A DNA stretch of 64,000 nt, from assembly GCF_900149685.1 (NCBI RefSeq), contig NZ_LT702999.1, positions 1,860,001 through 1,924,000 of the forward strand, written 5' to 3'. The translations under genes and the position numbers were made by a program. Origin of the DNA: Erythrobacter sp. Alg231-14. Lineage in GTDB: Bacteria > Pseudomonadota > Alphaproteobacteria > Sphingomonadales > Sphingomonadaceae. Of the stretch, positions 7,952-17,442 are shown in pieces. Below the pieces are notes generated by a model that saw only the letters and a program-made list of their open reading frames with translations, was not told the DNA's origin and did no database searches. Position 1 is the stretch's first letter. Each line of letters begins with the position of its first letter.

Positions 7952-9256
7952 TCACATAAGCGACGTGATGAAATGAAGCGTCATGCCGACCAATCCGCCA
8001 ACGACCGTGCCGTTGATGCGTATAAATTGGAGGTCGCGGCCCACGGCGTTTTCGATCCGGCCGGTAATGGTGGTCGCGTCCCACCGCTTTACCGTTTCGG
8101 ACACCAGGGTTACAATTTCACCGCCATACCGGGTGGCAATGCCGACCAATGTGCGCCGCGCAAATCGATTGATCTGCCACTGAAGTCGCTCATCCTGCTT
8201 AAGAGCTTTGCCAAGATCGGCCAGACCGCTGCGCATTTCGCTGCCCAATTCATTGTCCGATTCACGCGCGCGCCGGATCAAAGAACGACGAATGCGTTCC
8301 CAAACACCCATCCACCATTCCGCGACGGCAGGGTTCTGGATCAAATCGCGCTTCATCTCCTCCACCCGTTCGCGGGTTTCGGGATCATGTTGAAGATCAT
8401 GGGCTAGCTTTTGCAGCCCTTCTTCAACCTTGGCGCGCAGCGGATGTTCGGGATCAACCAACACTTCGGCCAACAATTTGTAGAGGCCATCCAATACGTT
8501 GCCCGATATGCGCTTATCCAATCCCGCCCAACGCAAAACTCCATTCACACGATCATGGATGATGTCGTGTATCGTTTCTTCATTGTCCTCCAAAGTCAGG
8601 CCGGCCCAACGGATCATCCCGTCGATCAACGGCAAATGCCGGCGATCCGACATCGCGCTTTCCAACATTCGGCCGGCCAATGGCGACACATCAATCTTTG
8701 CCAATTGCCCGCCCAAACCCGAACGCACTTGATTGCCCAATCTATCGGGATCCAACGATTCCAAAAGTTCGGCCATCAATTCCGCCGCACCGCCGGTTAG
8801 GCGGGATCGGGCGTCTGCTCCGGAACTTTCGGGGCTTGCGATAAGGAAATCGCCAACGGCCCGCGCGACATTCATTGTCGACATGCGCCGCGCAACGACG
8901 GCGGGGGTAAGGAAATTCTCCCTCAGGAACTGCGCCATCGTGTCCGCGATCCGATTCTTGTTCATCGGAATGATCGCTGTGTGCGGGATCGGCACGCCCA
9001 ATGGGTGCCGGAATAAAGCCGTTACGGCGAACCAATCGGCAAGTCCGCCAACCATCGCCGCCTCTGCAAAGGCGTTTACATATCCCCATGCCGGATGATC
9101 CCCGACTAGGCCGTGCGTGGTGAAAAACAACACCGCCATCGCAACCAGCAATCCGGTCGCGGTCCAGCGCATACGGCGCGCACGGTCGGCGGTCAGGGGC
9201 TCGCCCCCAAATTTCAGCGGGGTCGAACCCGGATTGGAGAATTTGGTATCAGACAT
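7952..9256 (-). CDS. DUF445 (YjiN-like) membrane protein
   Basis: 434 residues from the ATG at 9256. An N-terminal helix (TATGLLVAMAVLFFTTHGLV) is followed by YVNAFAEAAMVGGLADWFAV and LFRHPLGVPIPHTAIIPMNK, the DUF445 hallmark. The central part is a long helical region rich in charged residues, and a second helix lies at the C-terminus (GTVVGGLVGMTLHFITSLM). The family has two membrane segments bracketing a large soluble coiled domain and is of unknown function. A longer frame extends to 9451, but the stretch in between overlaps the 3' end of the RND gene and looks non-coding. It reads downstream of the RND operon, 61 bases after its stop, and upstream of the FlbT-like gene. Confidence 0.85.
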   Translation of the reverse strand: MSDTKFSNPGSTPLKFGGEPLTADRARRMRWTATGLLVAMAVLFFTTHGLVGDHPAWGYVNAFAEAAMVGGLADWFAVTALFRHPLGVPIPHTAIIPMNKNRIADTMAQFLRENFLTPAVVARRMSTMNVARAVGDFLIASPESSGADARSRLTGGAAELMAELLESLDPDRLGNQVRSGLGGQLAKIDVSPLAGRMLESAMSDRRHLPLIDGMIRWAGLTLEDNEETIHDIIHDRVNGVLRWAGLDKRISGNVLDGLYKLLAEVLVDPEHPLRAKVEEGLQKLAHDLQHDPETRERVEEMKRDLIQNPAVAEWWMGVWERIRRSLIRRARESDNELGSEMRSGLADLGKALKQDERLQWQINRFARRTLVGIATRYGGEIVTLVSETVKRWDATTITGRIENAVGRDLQFIRINGTVVGGLVGMTLHFITSLM

Positions 9257-9317
9257 AGGCGTGCCCACCGCTTCCAAACCGCCAGAGGCGTGGTCCGCCA
9301 GAGGCAATTCGGATGGT

Positions 9318-12300
9318 TTATTCAGCAGGTTCGGCCCCCGGTGGAAGTCGTGTCGCAGGCTGTGCCGAAATCGGCGCGGGCGCAGCGCCCCCACCACCCG
9401 GCAGAGGCCCCTTGGCATGGGGATCCGGCAAAACCGGTTGGCCATCGTCACCCGGACGATAGGTCAACAGCCGATCGCGCAACCACGGCCCAAGCCGTCG
9501 CTCAATACCATCGGCCAAGCTAAAGCCCGCTGGAACAATCACCAGTGTGAGCACGGTTGAAGCAATCAACCCGCCGATCACCATCGTGCCCATCGGCGCG
9601 CGCCATGCTCCATCACCCGAGCCTAACACCCCTGACAAGGCGGTTGGCACCATGCCGGCGGTCATCGCAACAGTTGTCATGACGATGGGTTGCGCGCGTT
9701 TGTGACCCGCTTCCATGATGGCTTCGAATTTTTGCGTTCCAACGGCCATTTCTTCGATGGCAAAGTCGATCAGAAGGATCGAGTTTTTGGACACGATACC
9801 CAACAACAACAGCACACCAATAAAGACCGGCATACTGGTCGGTTGGCCCACGGCCCAGACCAAGAATATCCCGCCCAAAGGCGCGAGCAACAGTGACGTC
9901 ATATTCACAAGCGGGCTCATCAACCGTTTGTAGAGCAACACCAACACCGCGAAGACGAGGAAGAAGCCCGCAAAAATGGCGATAAACAGGCTAACCTGAA
10001 GCTCTTTTTGCCACTCTTCTTCGCCGACGGCAGGGCGGCTGACCCCTTGGGGAAGGTCTTGCAGAGATGGCAGAGCTTCGATCGCCTGGTTAGCATCGCC
10101 TTTGATCACTCCACGGGCCAAATCGGCACCAACCAAAACGCGGCGGTTTTGATTGTAGCGCTGGATAGAGGTCGGGCCTGAGCCAAAGCTGATTTCTGCG
10201 ACGCGTGACAATGGAACCGTCCCGCCAAAGCGCGTCGGAACCGGTAGGTTTTCAATCGTCGTCATGCTTTCGCGAGACTCTTCGGGCAACCGCACTGTGA
10301 TCGGAATTTGCCGATCGGACAGTGAGAAGCGCGCCGCATTCTGTTCAATCTCGCCCAAAGTGGCGATTCGGATCGTTTGGCTCAACGCTGCAGTGGTGAC
10401 ACCCAGTTCGGCCGCAACCGATGAGCGCGGCTTGATGATGATTTCGGGCCGATTGACGTCCGCGCTAATGCGGGGCGCAACCAACATATCAAGTCCTCGC
10501 ATCTCTTCGACCAACTCGGTGGCGGTTGCTTGCAACAATGCAGGGTCAGAACCGGCAAGCATGATGGTAATGTCGCGCCCGCTGCCAAAGCCGCCCGATT
10601 GCGATGCAAACCGAACACGGGCATCCGGGAACTGGGCAAGAGTTGGAGCAAGATCGCGTTCAAACTCAATCGATGTTTTCTCACGGTCATCGCGCAATGA
10701 AACGAACAAAGTCGCGTTGCCAACCCGAACACGTTCCAACACGCGATCAACTTCGGCCTGTTCGTAAAGAACCGCAGCAACCCGGTCGGCGACGCGTTCG
10801 GTCGTTGCCAAAGTGGTTCCAGGGACCATTTCGATTTCGACACGACTGTTGTTGTCATCGGTCACTGGTTGGAACTGTGACGGCGTGATCGCGAACAAAA
10901 CAACGGTGAGTACCAAAGCAAGAACACCGACGCCCAACATCCACACGCGATGATCAAACAGACGCGCCCAAAGGCGCTTCATCATGAATACACACCAAGT
11001 GAAGAACCCTGCTTCACGTTTCAGAATGAGGCCCGGTATCGATCCCAACAATGCGGTGATCAAAAGACCAAAGAAATAGGCGCCCGGCACCAAAACCAAC
11101 AAAGAAACAACGCCAAACAAAACGCCCAGTAATTCCGCACCTTCGGCTAAAATCATACCGGTGATAACGAAATAAGCCGCTCCAATCGCCGCCAATGTGG
11201 CGAGCGCAAAGTACCACGGCCGCGCCGCGATATTCGCGACTTGGGCGCGCATTTCTTTGGCTTTGCGTTGTTCTAAAGTCCAACCGAGCACCGCCATATA
11301 ACGGTCCATCATGGGCCCTTCGCCGTGTTCGGCATGGCCTTGCGCGCGCAGAAAATACGCCGCCAACATCGGTGTGATCATCCGCGCCACCGCGAGGCTC
11401 ATCAAAACGGCCACCACGACAGTAATGCCAAAGTTTTTGAAGAACTGGCCCGAAATGCCCGGCATCAAACCAACCGGCAAAAACACCGCAACGATACAAA
11501 AACTGGTGGCAACAACGGGCAATCCGATTTCATCGGCGGCCTCGATGCTCGCCTGATAGGCGGATTTACCCATTCGCATGTGTCTGACGATATTCTCAAT
11601 TTCAACGATGGCATCATCGACCAAGACCCCCGCGACGAGAGCCAGCGCCAAAAGCGACAATTGATTGAGGTTAAAGCCGAGCAGATCCATAAACCAAAAG
11701 GTCGGGATCGCGGACAGTGGGATCGCAACCGACGAAATCATCGTCGCGCGCCAATCGCGCAGGAAGAAGAACACCACAATCACCGCAAGGACGGCGCCTT
11801 CGATCATGGCTGCCATTGATGAACTGTATTGTTCTTCGGTGTATTTCACCGTGTTGAAGAGCGGGATGAAGCGCACACCGGGATTTTCCGCCTCAATGTC
11901 TTCGATCACCTGCAACGCTTCTGCGAAAACGGTCACATCCGACGCGCCTTTTGCGCGGGACATGTTGAAATTGACGACTTCCTTGTCGCGCACCTTGCTG
12001 ATCGAGGATCGTTCAGAATAGCCATCGCGAACATTGGCAACATCCGCGAGCCGGATGGTCCGACCGTCACCAAGTTGAATTTGCCGCTGGGACAATTCAA
12101 ACGCTGTCGCGGTGCTGCCCAAAACGCGCACCGATTGGCGCGTGCCGCCAATTTCGGTCGCACCGCCGGCCGCATCAATATTGGATTGGCGCAAGACATT
12201 GTTGATCTGGCTTGCGGTGACACCGATCGCCTGCATCTTTGGAATGTCGAGGATCACTTCGATCTCTCGATTGACCCCGGCAAACCGACTTGCCTCGGCC

Positions 12301-12821
12301 ATGCCTTCGATCGCCAACAGTCGTTTGGTCACCGTATCATCGATAAACCAACTCAATTGTTCGATGGTCATATCATCGGCTTCGACCGCGTAAATACCTA
12401 GAAAACCACCGGAAATATCTTCCTTGTTTATGCGAGGCTCCAGGATTCCGTCGGGCAAGCTGCCGCGAATGCCATCAATCGCGTTCTTCACCTCGGCAAC
12501 CGCATCGTTGGGATCAGTGCCGATTTCAAACTCTACAAACGTGCTCGAAAAACCTTCCCTGGCGGTCGAATTGATCGAGTTAACGCCGCTGATTGAACGG
12601 ACCGCGCTTTCAACGCGCTGCGTGATTTGGTTTTCGATCTCAGTCGGCGCCGCGCCGGGTTGAGAAATACCAACACTCACGCCGGGGAATTCAATGTCTG
12701 GGTTGTTGACCACATCCATACGAGCAAAGCTCAAAATGCCCGCCAGCGTCAGGGCGGTGAACAAAACCATTGGGATCACAGGGTTTCTGATCGACCAAGC
12801 GGAGATATTGCGGAAGTTCAT
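9318..12821 (-). CDS. RND-family efflux transporter permease with enlarged centre
   Basis: 1167 residues from the ATG at 12821, longer than the usual 1020-1060. [20 protein letters not shown] gives TM1. [20 protein letters not shown] lies in the porter domain. TM4 holds the proton-relay pair in [14 protein letters not shown] (Asp about 401-402). TM7-TM12 complete a second repeat, with [17 protein letters not shown] in TM10. Between TM6 (ending about 492) and TM7 (about 626) lie some 90 extra residues including hydrophobic stretches at about 537-557 and 564-600, a pair of added membrane segments not present in AcrB. Belongs to the HAE1-like RND pumps that export hydrophobic compounds from inner membrane and periplasm. 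It reads 131 bases downstream of its adaptor gene; the outer-membrane channel is not in the window. A Pro/Gly/Ala-rich tail ends the protein. Confidence 0.93.
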   Translation of the reverse strand: MNFRNISAWSIRNPVIPMVLFTALTLAGILSFARMDVVNNPDIEFPGVSVGISQPGAAPTEIENQITQRVESAVRSISGVNSINSTAREGFSSTFVEFEIGTDPNDAVAEVKNAIDGIRGSLPDGILEPRINKEDISGGFLGIYAVEADDMTIEQLSWFIDDTVTKRLLAIEGMAEASRFAGVNREIEVILDIPKMQAIGVTASQINNVLRQSNIDAAGGATEIGGTRQSVRVLGSTATAFELSQRQIQLGDGRTIRLADVANVRDGYSERSSISKVRDKEVVNFNMSRAKGASDVTVFAEALQVIEDIEAENPGVRFIPLFNTVKYTEEQYSSSMAAMIEGAVLAVIVVFFFLRDWRATMISSVAIPLSAIPTFWFMDLLGFNLNQLSLLALALVAGVLVDDAIVEIENIVRHMRMGKSAYQASIEAADEIGLPVVATSFCIVAVFLPVGLMPGISGQFFKNFGITVVVAVLMSLAVARMITPMLAAYFLRAQGHAEHGEGPMMDRYMAVLGWTLEQRKAKEMRAQVANIAARPWYFALATLAAIGAAYFVITGMILAEGAELLGVLFGVVSLLVLVPGAYFFGLLITALLGSIPGLILKREAGFFTWCVFMMKRLWARLFDHRVWMLGVGVLALVLTVVLFAITPSQFQPVTDDNNSRVEIEMVPGTTLATTERVADRVAAVLYEQAEVDRVLERVRVGNATLFVSLRDDREKTSIEFERDLAPTLAQFPDARVRFASQSGGFGSGRDITIMLAGSDPALLQATATELVEEMRGLDMLVAPRISADVNRPEIIIKPRSSVAAELGVTTAALSQTIRIATLGEIEQNAARFSLSDRQIPITVRLPEESRESMTTIENLPVPTRFGGTVPLSRVAEISFGSGPTSIQRYNQNRRVLVGADLARGVIKGDANQAIEALPSLQDLPQGVSRPAVGEEEWQKELQVSLFIAIFAGFFLVFAVLVLLYKRLMSPLVNMTSLLLAPLGGIFLVWAVGQPTSMPVFIGVLLLLGIVSKNSILLIDFAIEEMAVGTQKFEAIMEAGHKRAQPIVMTTVAMTAGMVPTALSGVLGSGDGAWRAPMGTMVIGGLIASTVLTLVIVPAGFSLADGIERRLGPWLRDRLLTYRPGDDGQPVLPDPHAKGPLPGGGGAAPAPISAQPATRLPPGAEPAE

Positions 12822-12952
12822 GTGCGTGTCGCCTGCCTTGGTTCTGTTGGCCGGATGGGCCAATTCTGCTCTCAGTTACGCTGTGCAGCGCGGGCTGGCG
12901 GGGCCAGACCGATTGCACGTCAATTCTCGTCAACCGCTTGCGCGGCTGTGTT

Positions 12953-14146
12953 TTATTCGCCGTCGCGGCGCGGTATCACTGTTTCACCCGGATTGAGGAA
13001 ACCACCAGCGCGCAACACAATCATTTCGCTGCCCGAAAGTCCTTCCATAATGGCGATGCCTTGGGGGGTGACCATACCGGTCGTAACCGTTGTTCGGGTC
13101 GCCTTGTTTTCTTCATTCACCGTGTACACAAAACTGCCTTCGCTGTCGGAGAGAACCGCGCTCTCTGGCAAGATGATGGCTTCGATGGATCCGCTGTCGA
13201 TGGATGCGGTGGCAAACCCGCCTGGGCGCAATTCGGGGGCATAAGGCAATGCAATGCGAGCCGTCCCTTGGCGGCTGATAGCGTCGATCGTCGGTGACAA
13301 TTGCCAGACCTGACCTTCGAATGTCTTGGCCGATCCCGTGGGGACAATACTCGCGCTAACCCCTTGGGAAAGGCCAGCAAGTTGGCTCTCACTCAATTGC
13401 GCGCGCATCTCCATTTCACCGCCGCGGGCAATCGAAAACAAAGCGGGCGTGCCTGCGCTAACGGTTTGACCGGGCTCAACGCTGCGTTCCAACACATAGC
13501 CAGCCGCCGGTGCAATGATGTTCAACCGAGCCGTGCGTGCGCGCAATTCTGCCAACTGCGCCTCGGCAACTTTGACCCGCGCCGCGGCGGAATCGCGGGT
13601 GGCAGTCAAACGATCGACATCCGCTTGTGATACAAATCCGCGCTCAACCAATTGAAGCGAGCGGTCTAGGTTGGCTTGGGCCAATTGAGCATCGGCGCGC
13701 GCCACTTCGATTTGTGCAGCTTGAGCGGAGGCCTGTTGGCTTTGAACCGAGCGATCGATCACCGCCAAAACCTGTCCTTGGCCAACCCAATCACCGGCAT
13801 CGACCCGCACCGACAGAACCTGTCCACCTTCGCCAACCACGCCCACCGGCATAGGACGACGCGCGGCCAAGGTTCCGGGCGCTTCGATAACGCCGCTTAC
13901 GCTGGTCTTGCCGGGTGAAACAACGGTAACCACCGGGTTTTGCGCCCCATCATCCGCTGCCGGGGCCGGATCACCGCCTGGCATAAGGAAATACGCCGCG
14001 ATGGCTGCCAGCAGAACCAGCAAGCCGATAAAGGCAAACAACAGCTTTTTGGAAGAGGATGTCGAGCCGTCTGGACCAATGCGAGATGCAACATCGGTCG
14101 CGATGTCATCTTGAGTCTCTGCTGTGATCGTTGTCTCGTAGTTCAT
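12953..14146 (-). CDS. RND efflux periplasmic adaptor (membrane fusion protein)
   Basis: 397 residues. A cytoplasmic N-terminus is followed by one membrane anchor at about 33-54 (KLLFAFIGLLVLLAAIAAYF) rather than a lipoprotein signal. Then come the lipoyl half-motifs (VLSVRVDAGDWVGQGQVLAV and later IIAPAAGYVLERSVEPGQTV) flanking an alpha-helical hairpin (residues about 130-205, rich in Ala/Gln/Arg), a beta-barrel domain, and the membrane-proximal domain. This order is that of HlyD/AcrA-type adaptors that bridge the pump and the outer-membrane channel. It is the first gene of the pump operon, with a palindromic site 50 bases upstream of its ATG. Confidence 0.93.
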   Translation of the reverse strand: MNYETTITAETQDDIATDVASRIGPDGSTSSSKKLLFAFIGLLVLLAAIAAYFLMPGGDPAPAADDGAQNPVVTVVSPGKTSVSGVIEAPGTLAARRPMPVGVVGEGGQVLSVRVDAGDWVGQGQVLAVIDRSVQSQQASAQAAQIEVARADAQLAQANLDRSLQLVERGFVSQADVDRLTATRDSAAARVKVAEAQLAELRARTARLNIIAPAAGYVLERSVEPGQTVSAGTPALFSIARGGEMEMRAQLSESQLAGLSQGVSASIVPTGSAKTFEGQVWQLSPTIDAISRQGTARIALPYAPELRPGGFATASIDSGSIEAIILPESAVLSDSEGSFVYTVNEENKATRTTVTTGMVTPQGIAIMEGLSGSEMIVLRAGGFLNPGETVIPRRDGE

Positions 14147-14195
14147 TACAGTGCCCTTTTCGGGTTGGCCCGTTTGGCCAACTGCGCCGCAACCA

Positions 14196-14208
14196 GTGTG
14201 TTACACAC
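14196..14208. promoter_or_regulatory. operator-like palindrome upstream of the RND operon
   Basis: GTGTGT-T-ACACAC is a perfect 13-base inverted repeat about 50 bases upstream of the adaptor start. TetR-family repressors of RND pumps often bind such sites. No TetR gene is adjacent, so the regulator is unknown. Confidence 0.45.
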
Positions 14209-14342
14209 ATAAGTCACCTTTCGCAATCCCTCTTAAGCTTGCGATCGAAATGGGGCAATGCGCGGTTCGACTGATGACTTTGAGCGTAGACGAATGGCAA
14301 GCGCATACGTTCCGCAGAGCATTCCGTCTGTGCACCAAACAC

Positions 14343-14386
14343 AATGGGGCGGCGCGACCGCATTGGCCGCACCGCCCCATTTTTTC
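14343..14386. terminator. GC-rich hairpin terminator with T run on the plus strand
   Basis: AATGGGGCGG and CCGCCCCATT are perfect arms separated by 19 bases, followed on the plus strand by six T. On the minus strand it lies 47 bases after the GlsB-type gene and could end that transcript, but the T run there is broken (ATTGTGTTT). On the plus strand, where the T run is better, no coding gene precedes it. Confidence 0.65.
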
Positions 14387-14432
14387 GCATTTGGGCCTGC
14401 GCTAAAGCGCGTCAAAACCCAATTTTGCGTGA

Positions 14433-14702
14433 TCAACCACGGACACGGCCGCGTTGAATAAGGTTAACAATGCCGAGCAGAACGATGGCGCCAACAACGG
14501 CTACACCCAAACCAATCAGCGAAAATTCTTGAACGCTGCCGCTGATGCCGAGAAGCGGTCCAGCAATCATATTGCCGACGACCGAGCCAACACAGCCCAC
14601 AACAATGTTCCAAAAAATGCCCATCGAAGCGTCGCGATTCATGACAAGGCTTGCAAGCCAGCCAGCAACGCCACCAACGACCAATGCGATAATCCAACCC
14701 AT
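14433..14702 (-). CDS. GlsB/YeaQ/YmgE-family stress response membrane protein
   Basis: 89 residues with three hydrophobic helices: WIIALVVGGVAGWLASLVMN, WNIVVGCVGSVVGNMIAGPL and IGLGVAVVGAIVLLGIVNLI. The Gly-rich pattern G-G-x-A-G-W-L-A and G-x-x-G-x-x-x-G-x-x-x-G match the transglycosylase-associated / GlsB family, small membrane proteins tied to general or envelope stress. A textbook GGAGGG site eight bases before the ATG at 14702 fixes the start over a longer upstream frame. Single gene, minus strand. Confidence 0.9.
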   Translation of the reverse strand: MGWIIALVVGGVAGWLASLVMNRDASMGIFWNIVVGCVGSVVGNMIAGPLLGISGSVQEFSLIGLGVAVVGAIVLLGIVNLIQRGRVRG

Positions 14703-14801
14703 ATTATTTCCCTCCAAAGCGTTTGGTTTCACCAAATCGACAACAGAGGAATAGGTAAACTTCCGTTTGCGCGCAATGCGACTCTAGAGATATCTGTTAA
14801 A

Positions 14802-15101
14802 TCAGTACTTTAGCTGCCGCTCATACAGGTCACGATAGTGCTGAATGCGTGTCACCCGCAGCCCTTGCATGCCCGAACGGTCCACCGCGCGTTGCCAAGA
14901 TGCGAACTCTTCAAGCGTCAGCCCATAGCGTTCAAGCACTTCGTCAATCGTCAGCAATCCGCCGTTCACCGCAGCAACGACTTCGGCTTTGCGCCGCACA
15001 ACCCATCGCTTCGTCTTGGGCGAAGGCAAATCGTCTACAGTCAGCGGCTCACCGAGTGGGCCGATCACCTGTGCCGGGCGGATGTCTTGGTTTTCAATCA
15101 T
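14802..15101 (-). CDS. sciP: CtrA inhibitor SciP (DUF1153)
   Basis: 99 residues. VIGPLGEPLTVDDLPSPKTK, RWVVRRKAEVVAAVNGGLLT and ERYGLTLEEFASWQRAVDRS are the conserved blocks of SciP, a small helix-turn-helix protein which in Caulobacter binds the CtrA-RNA polymerase interface and silences CtrA-activated promoters in G1. The C-terminal GLRVTRIQHYRDLYERQL also matches. The ATG at 15101 overlaps the stop of the upstream gene by one base (TGATG), so translation is probably coupled; a TTG one codon earlier is possible. Its presence is strong evidence for an alphaproteobacterial CtrA cell-cycle circuit. Confidence 0.93.
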   Translation of the reverse strand: MIENQDIRPAQVIGPLGEPLTVDDLPSPKTKRWVVRRKAEVVAAVNGGLLTIDEVLERYGLTLEEFASWQRAVDRSGMQGLRVTRIQHYRDLYERQLKY

Positions 15102-15577
15102 CAATATTCTCTCGCATCGCCTTTAACCGCATGCCCCCGGGTGTGAACTTCGCCGGAATGAAGATCACAAACATGTTGGTTTTGTATTTGGTCGCATTCA
15201 TGGATCATACCGGGCGAGCCTTTGAATTGCTCTAAAGCAACAGGGTTAACGTCCGGTTCGCAATGATCCCGCGTTCGAAAATACCGCGTCGCAGCGTCGG
15301 CAAAGCTGTTGGAATCGTCAACCGCATTGGGTCCGTTGTCTGCGTCGCGCCGAAGGACCAGCCGCAAGTCGCGCGCCGCGTTGAGGCGAGCGGTTAACTC
15401 AGACCATTCGATCGCGCGCAGTTTCTCGCTTGCTTCACCGGAATCATCCCGATGGCTTGCGATGCTGCTGATCAGCAGGTCTTCTCCAAACGCAGTGTCG
15501 GTTGAGAATTGAGCCCGGTTTTGACCGGCATTCTCAGCGTCTTTCGCTTGTGGAACAGGCTTGTCCTTTTCGAACAT
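15101..15577 (-). CDS. unknown protein coupled to sciP
   Basis: 158 residues with no signal peptide, no membrane segment and no domain I recognise. It is hydrophilic and acidic at the N-terminus (MFEKDKPVPQAKDAENAGQN). A central amphipathic stretch (LRAIEWSELTARLNAARDLR followed by LVLRRD) looks helical. The C-terminal third is rich in His and Cys (residues about 105-145: HCEPDVN, MIHECDQIQNQHVCDLHSGE). The stop codon TGA shares one base with the sciP ATG, which argues that it is a real gene translated with sciP. The His/Cys-rich tail could bind metal, though this is speculative. Confidence 0.65.
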   Translation of the reverse strand: MFEKDKPVPQAKDAENAGQNRAQFSTDTAFGEDLLISSIASHRDDSGEASEKLRAIEWSELTARLNAARDLRLVLRRDADNGPNAVDDSNSFADAATRYFRTRDHCEPDVNPVALEQFKGSPGMIHECDQIQNQHVCDLHSGEVHTRGHAVKGDAREY

Positions 15578-15755
15578 GAGCCATTCTATAATCAGCGGAC
15601 GTCAAGATGTAGTAAAACCCATCTTTACCACTGCTTAGGATTAGTGCGGGCTCTAAGAGCAACCGAATTACGGCCAAACCCCCTGCATTAGCGCCTGTTT
15701 TACGGCGGCACAGGGTGGCGAAACCCATAGGGCTCGCCTATATCCCGCAGCGATT

Positions 15756-16970
15756 ATGACCTTAACAGCACCTTTAAAGAACGACTCGGTTTTCGATTTG
15801 GACACCGCCGCCCTGTTCGATTTGCCGCGTCCGGCGAAAGATTGCCGAATCGTCGTCGCAATGAGCGGCGGAGTCGATTCGTCCGTTGTGGCCGCTTTGG
15901 CTGCGGATACTGGTGCAGAGGTGATCGGCATCACGCTGCAATTGTATGATTACGGCGCCGCGACCGGCCGCAAAGGCGCGTGTTGCGCAGGTGATGATAT
16001 TGCCGATGCGCGGGCGGTTTCGGACCGGCTTGGTATTGCGCACTATGTTTTCGATCATGAAAGCGCCTTTCGCGAAGACGTGGTGGAACAATTTGCTGAC
16101 GAATATCTTGCGGGGCGCACACCGGTGCCCTGCATCCGTTGCAATATGGGGCCGAAATTCACCGACCTGTTTCGGATGGCGCGCGAATTGGGCGCAGATT
16201 GTTTGGCCACGGGGCATTATGTCCGCCGGGTAGAATGCGAACACGCAGCGGATGGCGCAGCCAACGGTTCCGATCCAACCGATCCCGGCCCGCATCTATA
16301 CCGCGCGGTCGATCCAGCGCGCGATCAATCCTATTTTCTATACGCTACGAATCAGGAACAGCTCGACTATATACGCTTTCCTTTGGGTGGATTGCCGAAA
16401 GCCAAAGTGCGCGAATTGGCCGAAGCAGCGGGCCTGCGCAACGCAGCAAAGCCCGACAGTCAGGACATTTGCTTTGTCCCGGATGGCAATTACGCCAAGA
16501 TCGTCACCAAGATGCGGCCCGAAGGGGGCGTTCCGGGCGCCATCGTTCACGCGGCGACTGGCGAAACGATGGGCGAACACAAAGGCATCGTTCATTACAC
16601 CGTGGGTCAGCGTAAAGGCCTGGATATTGGCGGTCAGCCAGAGCCGCTTTATGTCATCGGATTGGACGCCGACACGCGCGAAGTTCGCGTAGGGCCCAAA
16701 CGGATGTTGGCGGTGGAAAGCGTCACGGTCATCGAAACCAATTGCATTGGCGCGTTCGCGAAAGACGAAACGCTCACGGCAAAGGTCCGCTCCTTGGCTA
16801 AGCCCGTGCCGATCGCACTGGACGGCCCCATTGGCGGCGGCGCGGCGACTACGATGCGTTTTGTTGAACCGGAATTCGGCGTTGCGCCCGGACAAGCGGC
16901 GGTGATCTATGCCGGTGAACGCGTAATTGGCGGCGGCTGGATCGACGCGACGACATCTGTCGCCAGTTGA
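15756..16970 (+). CDS. mnmA: tRNA-specific 2-thiouridylase
   Basis: 404 residues. The PP-loop ATP-binding motif [13 protein letters not shown] is at about 32-44. The first catalytic Cys is in [14 protein letters not shown] (C-x-x-C arrangement) and the second in [16 protein letters not shown], as in family enzymes. [20 protein letters not shown] near residue 290 is a further hallmark. The enzyme puts sulfur on U34 in the wobble position of Lys, Glu and Gln tRNAs, receiving it from a sulfur relay. About 25 residues precede the usual start; the ATG at 15756 has no strong ribosome site, and alternatives downstream would shorten an N-terminal extension. Confidence 0.95.
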   Translation: MTLTAPLKNDSVFDLDTAALFDLPRPAKDCRIVVAMSGGVDSSVVAALAADTGAEVIGITLQLYDYGAATGRKGACCAGDDIADARAVSDRLGIAHYVFDHESAFREDVVEQFADEYLAGRTPVPCIRCNMGPKFTDLFRMARELGADCLATGHYVRRVECEHAADGAANGSDPTDPGPHLYRAVDPARDQSYFLYATNQEQLDYIRFPLGGLPKAKVRELAEAAGLRNAAKPDSQDICFVPDGNYAKIVTKMRPEGGVPGAIVHAATGETMGEHKGIVHYTVGQRKGLDIGGQPEPLYVIGLDADTREVRVGPKRMLAVESVTVIETNCIGAFAKDETLTAKVRSLAKPVPIALDGPIGGGAATTMRFVEPEFGVAPGQAAVIYAGERVIGGGWIDATTSVAS

Positions 16971-16977
16971 AGGGATT

Positions 16978-16994
16978 AGGGCTGGTTTAGCCCT
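16978..16994. terminator. short inverted repeat between mnmA and the convergent gene
   Basis: AGGGCT-ggttt-AGCCCT lies eight bases after the mnmA stop and covers the stop codon of the convergent gene. There is no clear T run, so termination is only a possibility. Confidence 0.3.
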
Positions 16995-17325
16995 CCCATT
17001 CTTCCAACACGCATCCATACCCTTCGCGATAGGTTGCGGTGGTGGATGTTACCATGGGGAACGTGGCCGTAACGCTGCGCGCCTCTATGTCATCCGATAG
17101 AGAGACAAGCTCCATCCCGCCAAGCTTGTCCTTTTCACAATCCTCAAGGCTGCGATCGGAAACGAAGCGGCACGAACATCCGACGCGCGCGGCGTAAGAG
17201 GTGCCGACCTCGGCATAACCTTGGACTGCGGCGCGGTTGAACCAAACCGCCACGACCAGCGCCACGACGGCCAACAGGATCAACCACACAATGATCCGGC
17301 CTACCTTCAATTGTGATTTTGCCAT
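16987..17325 (-). CDS. hypothetical membrane-anchored small protein
   Basis: 112 residues from the ATG at 17325. A short basic N-terminus (MAKSQLKVGR) and one hydrophobic helix (IIVWLILLAVVALVVAVWFN) anchor it with the remainder outside. The outer part has four Cys (GCSCRF, LEDCEK and YGCVLEE) suggesting disulfides. I do not recognise a domain. An upstream in-frame extension to 17466 overlaps the divergent beta-lactamase-fold gene and is unlikely. In Sphingomonads such proteins are often found next to serine beta-lactamase-fold genes, which is the layout here (next gene divergent), so joint function is possible but unproven. Confidence 0.7.
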   Translation of the reverse strand: MAKSQLKVGRIIVWLILLAVVALVVAVWFNRAAVQGYAEVGTSYAARVGCSCRFVSDRSLEDCEKDKLGGMELVSLSDDIEARSVTATFPMVTSTTATYREGYGCVLEEWEG

Positions 17326-17442
17326 TGCTCTGCCTAAACCTCTGTCTTCAACGGGATCATTGTACTTGTGTCCAAAGCCTTTGCCATACAGCCATGCTCT
17401 GAACCCTTGATTTGTCACGACCCTTGTTGAATTGAGGGCGCT

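Noticed and set aside
7866..8084. N-terminal extension of the FlbT-like gene
   Set aside because: The extension overlaps the 3' end of the DUF445 gene and is Arg/His-rich without FlbT similarity; ATG at 7865 fits the family start.
14151..14405. 84-residue plus-strand frame between the pump operon and GlsB-type gene
   Set aside because: No ribosome site, no domain, and it reads through the hairpin terminator.
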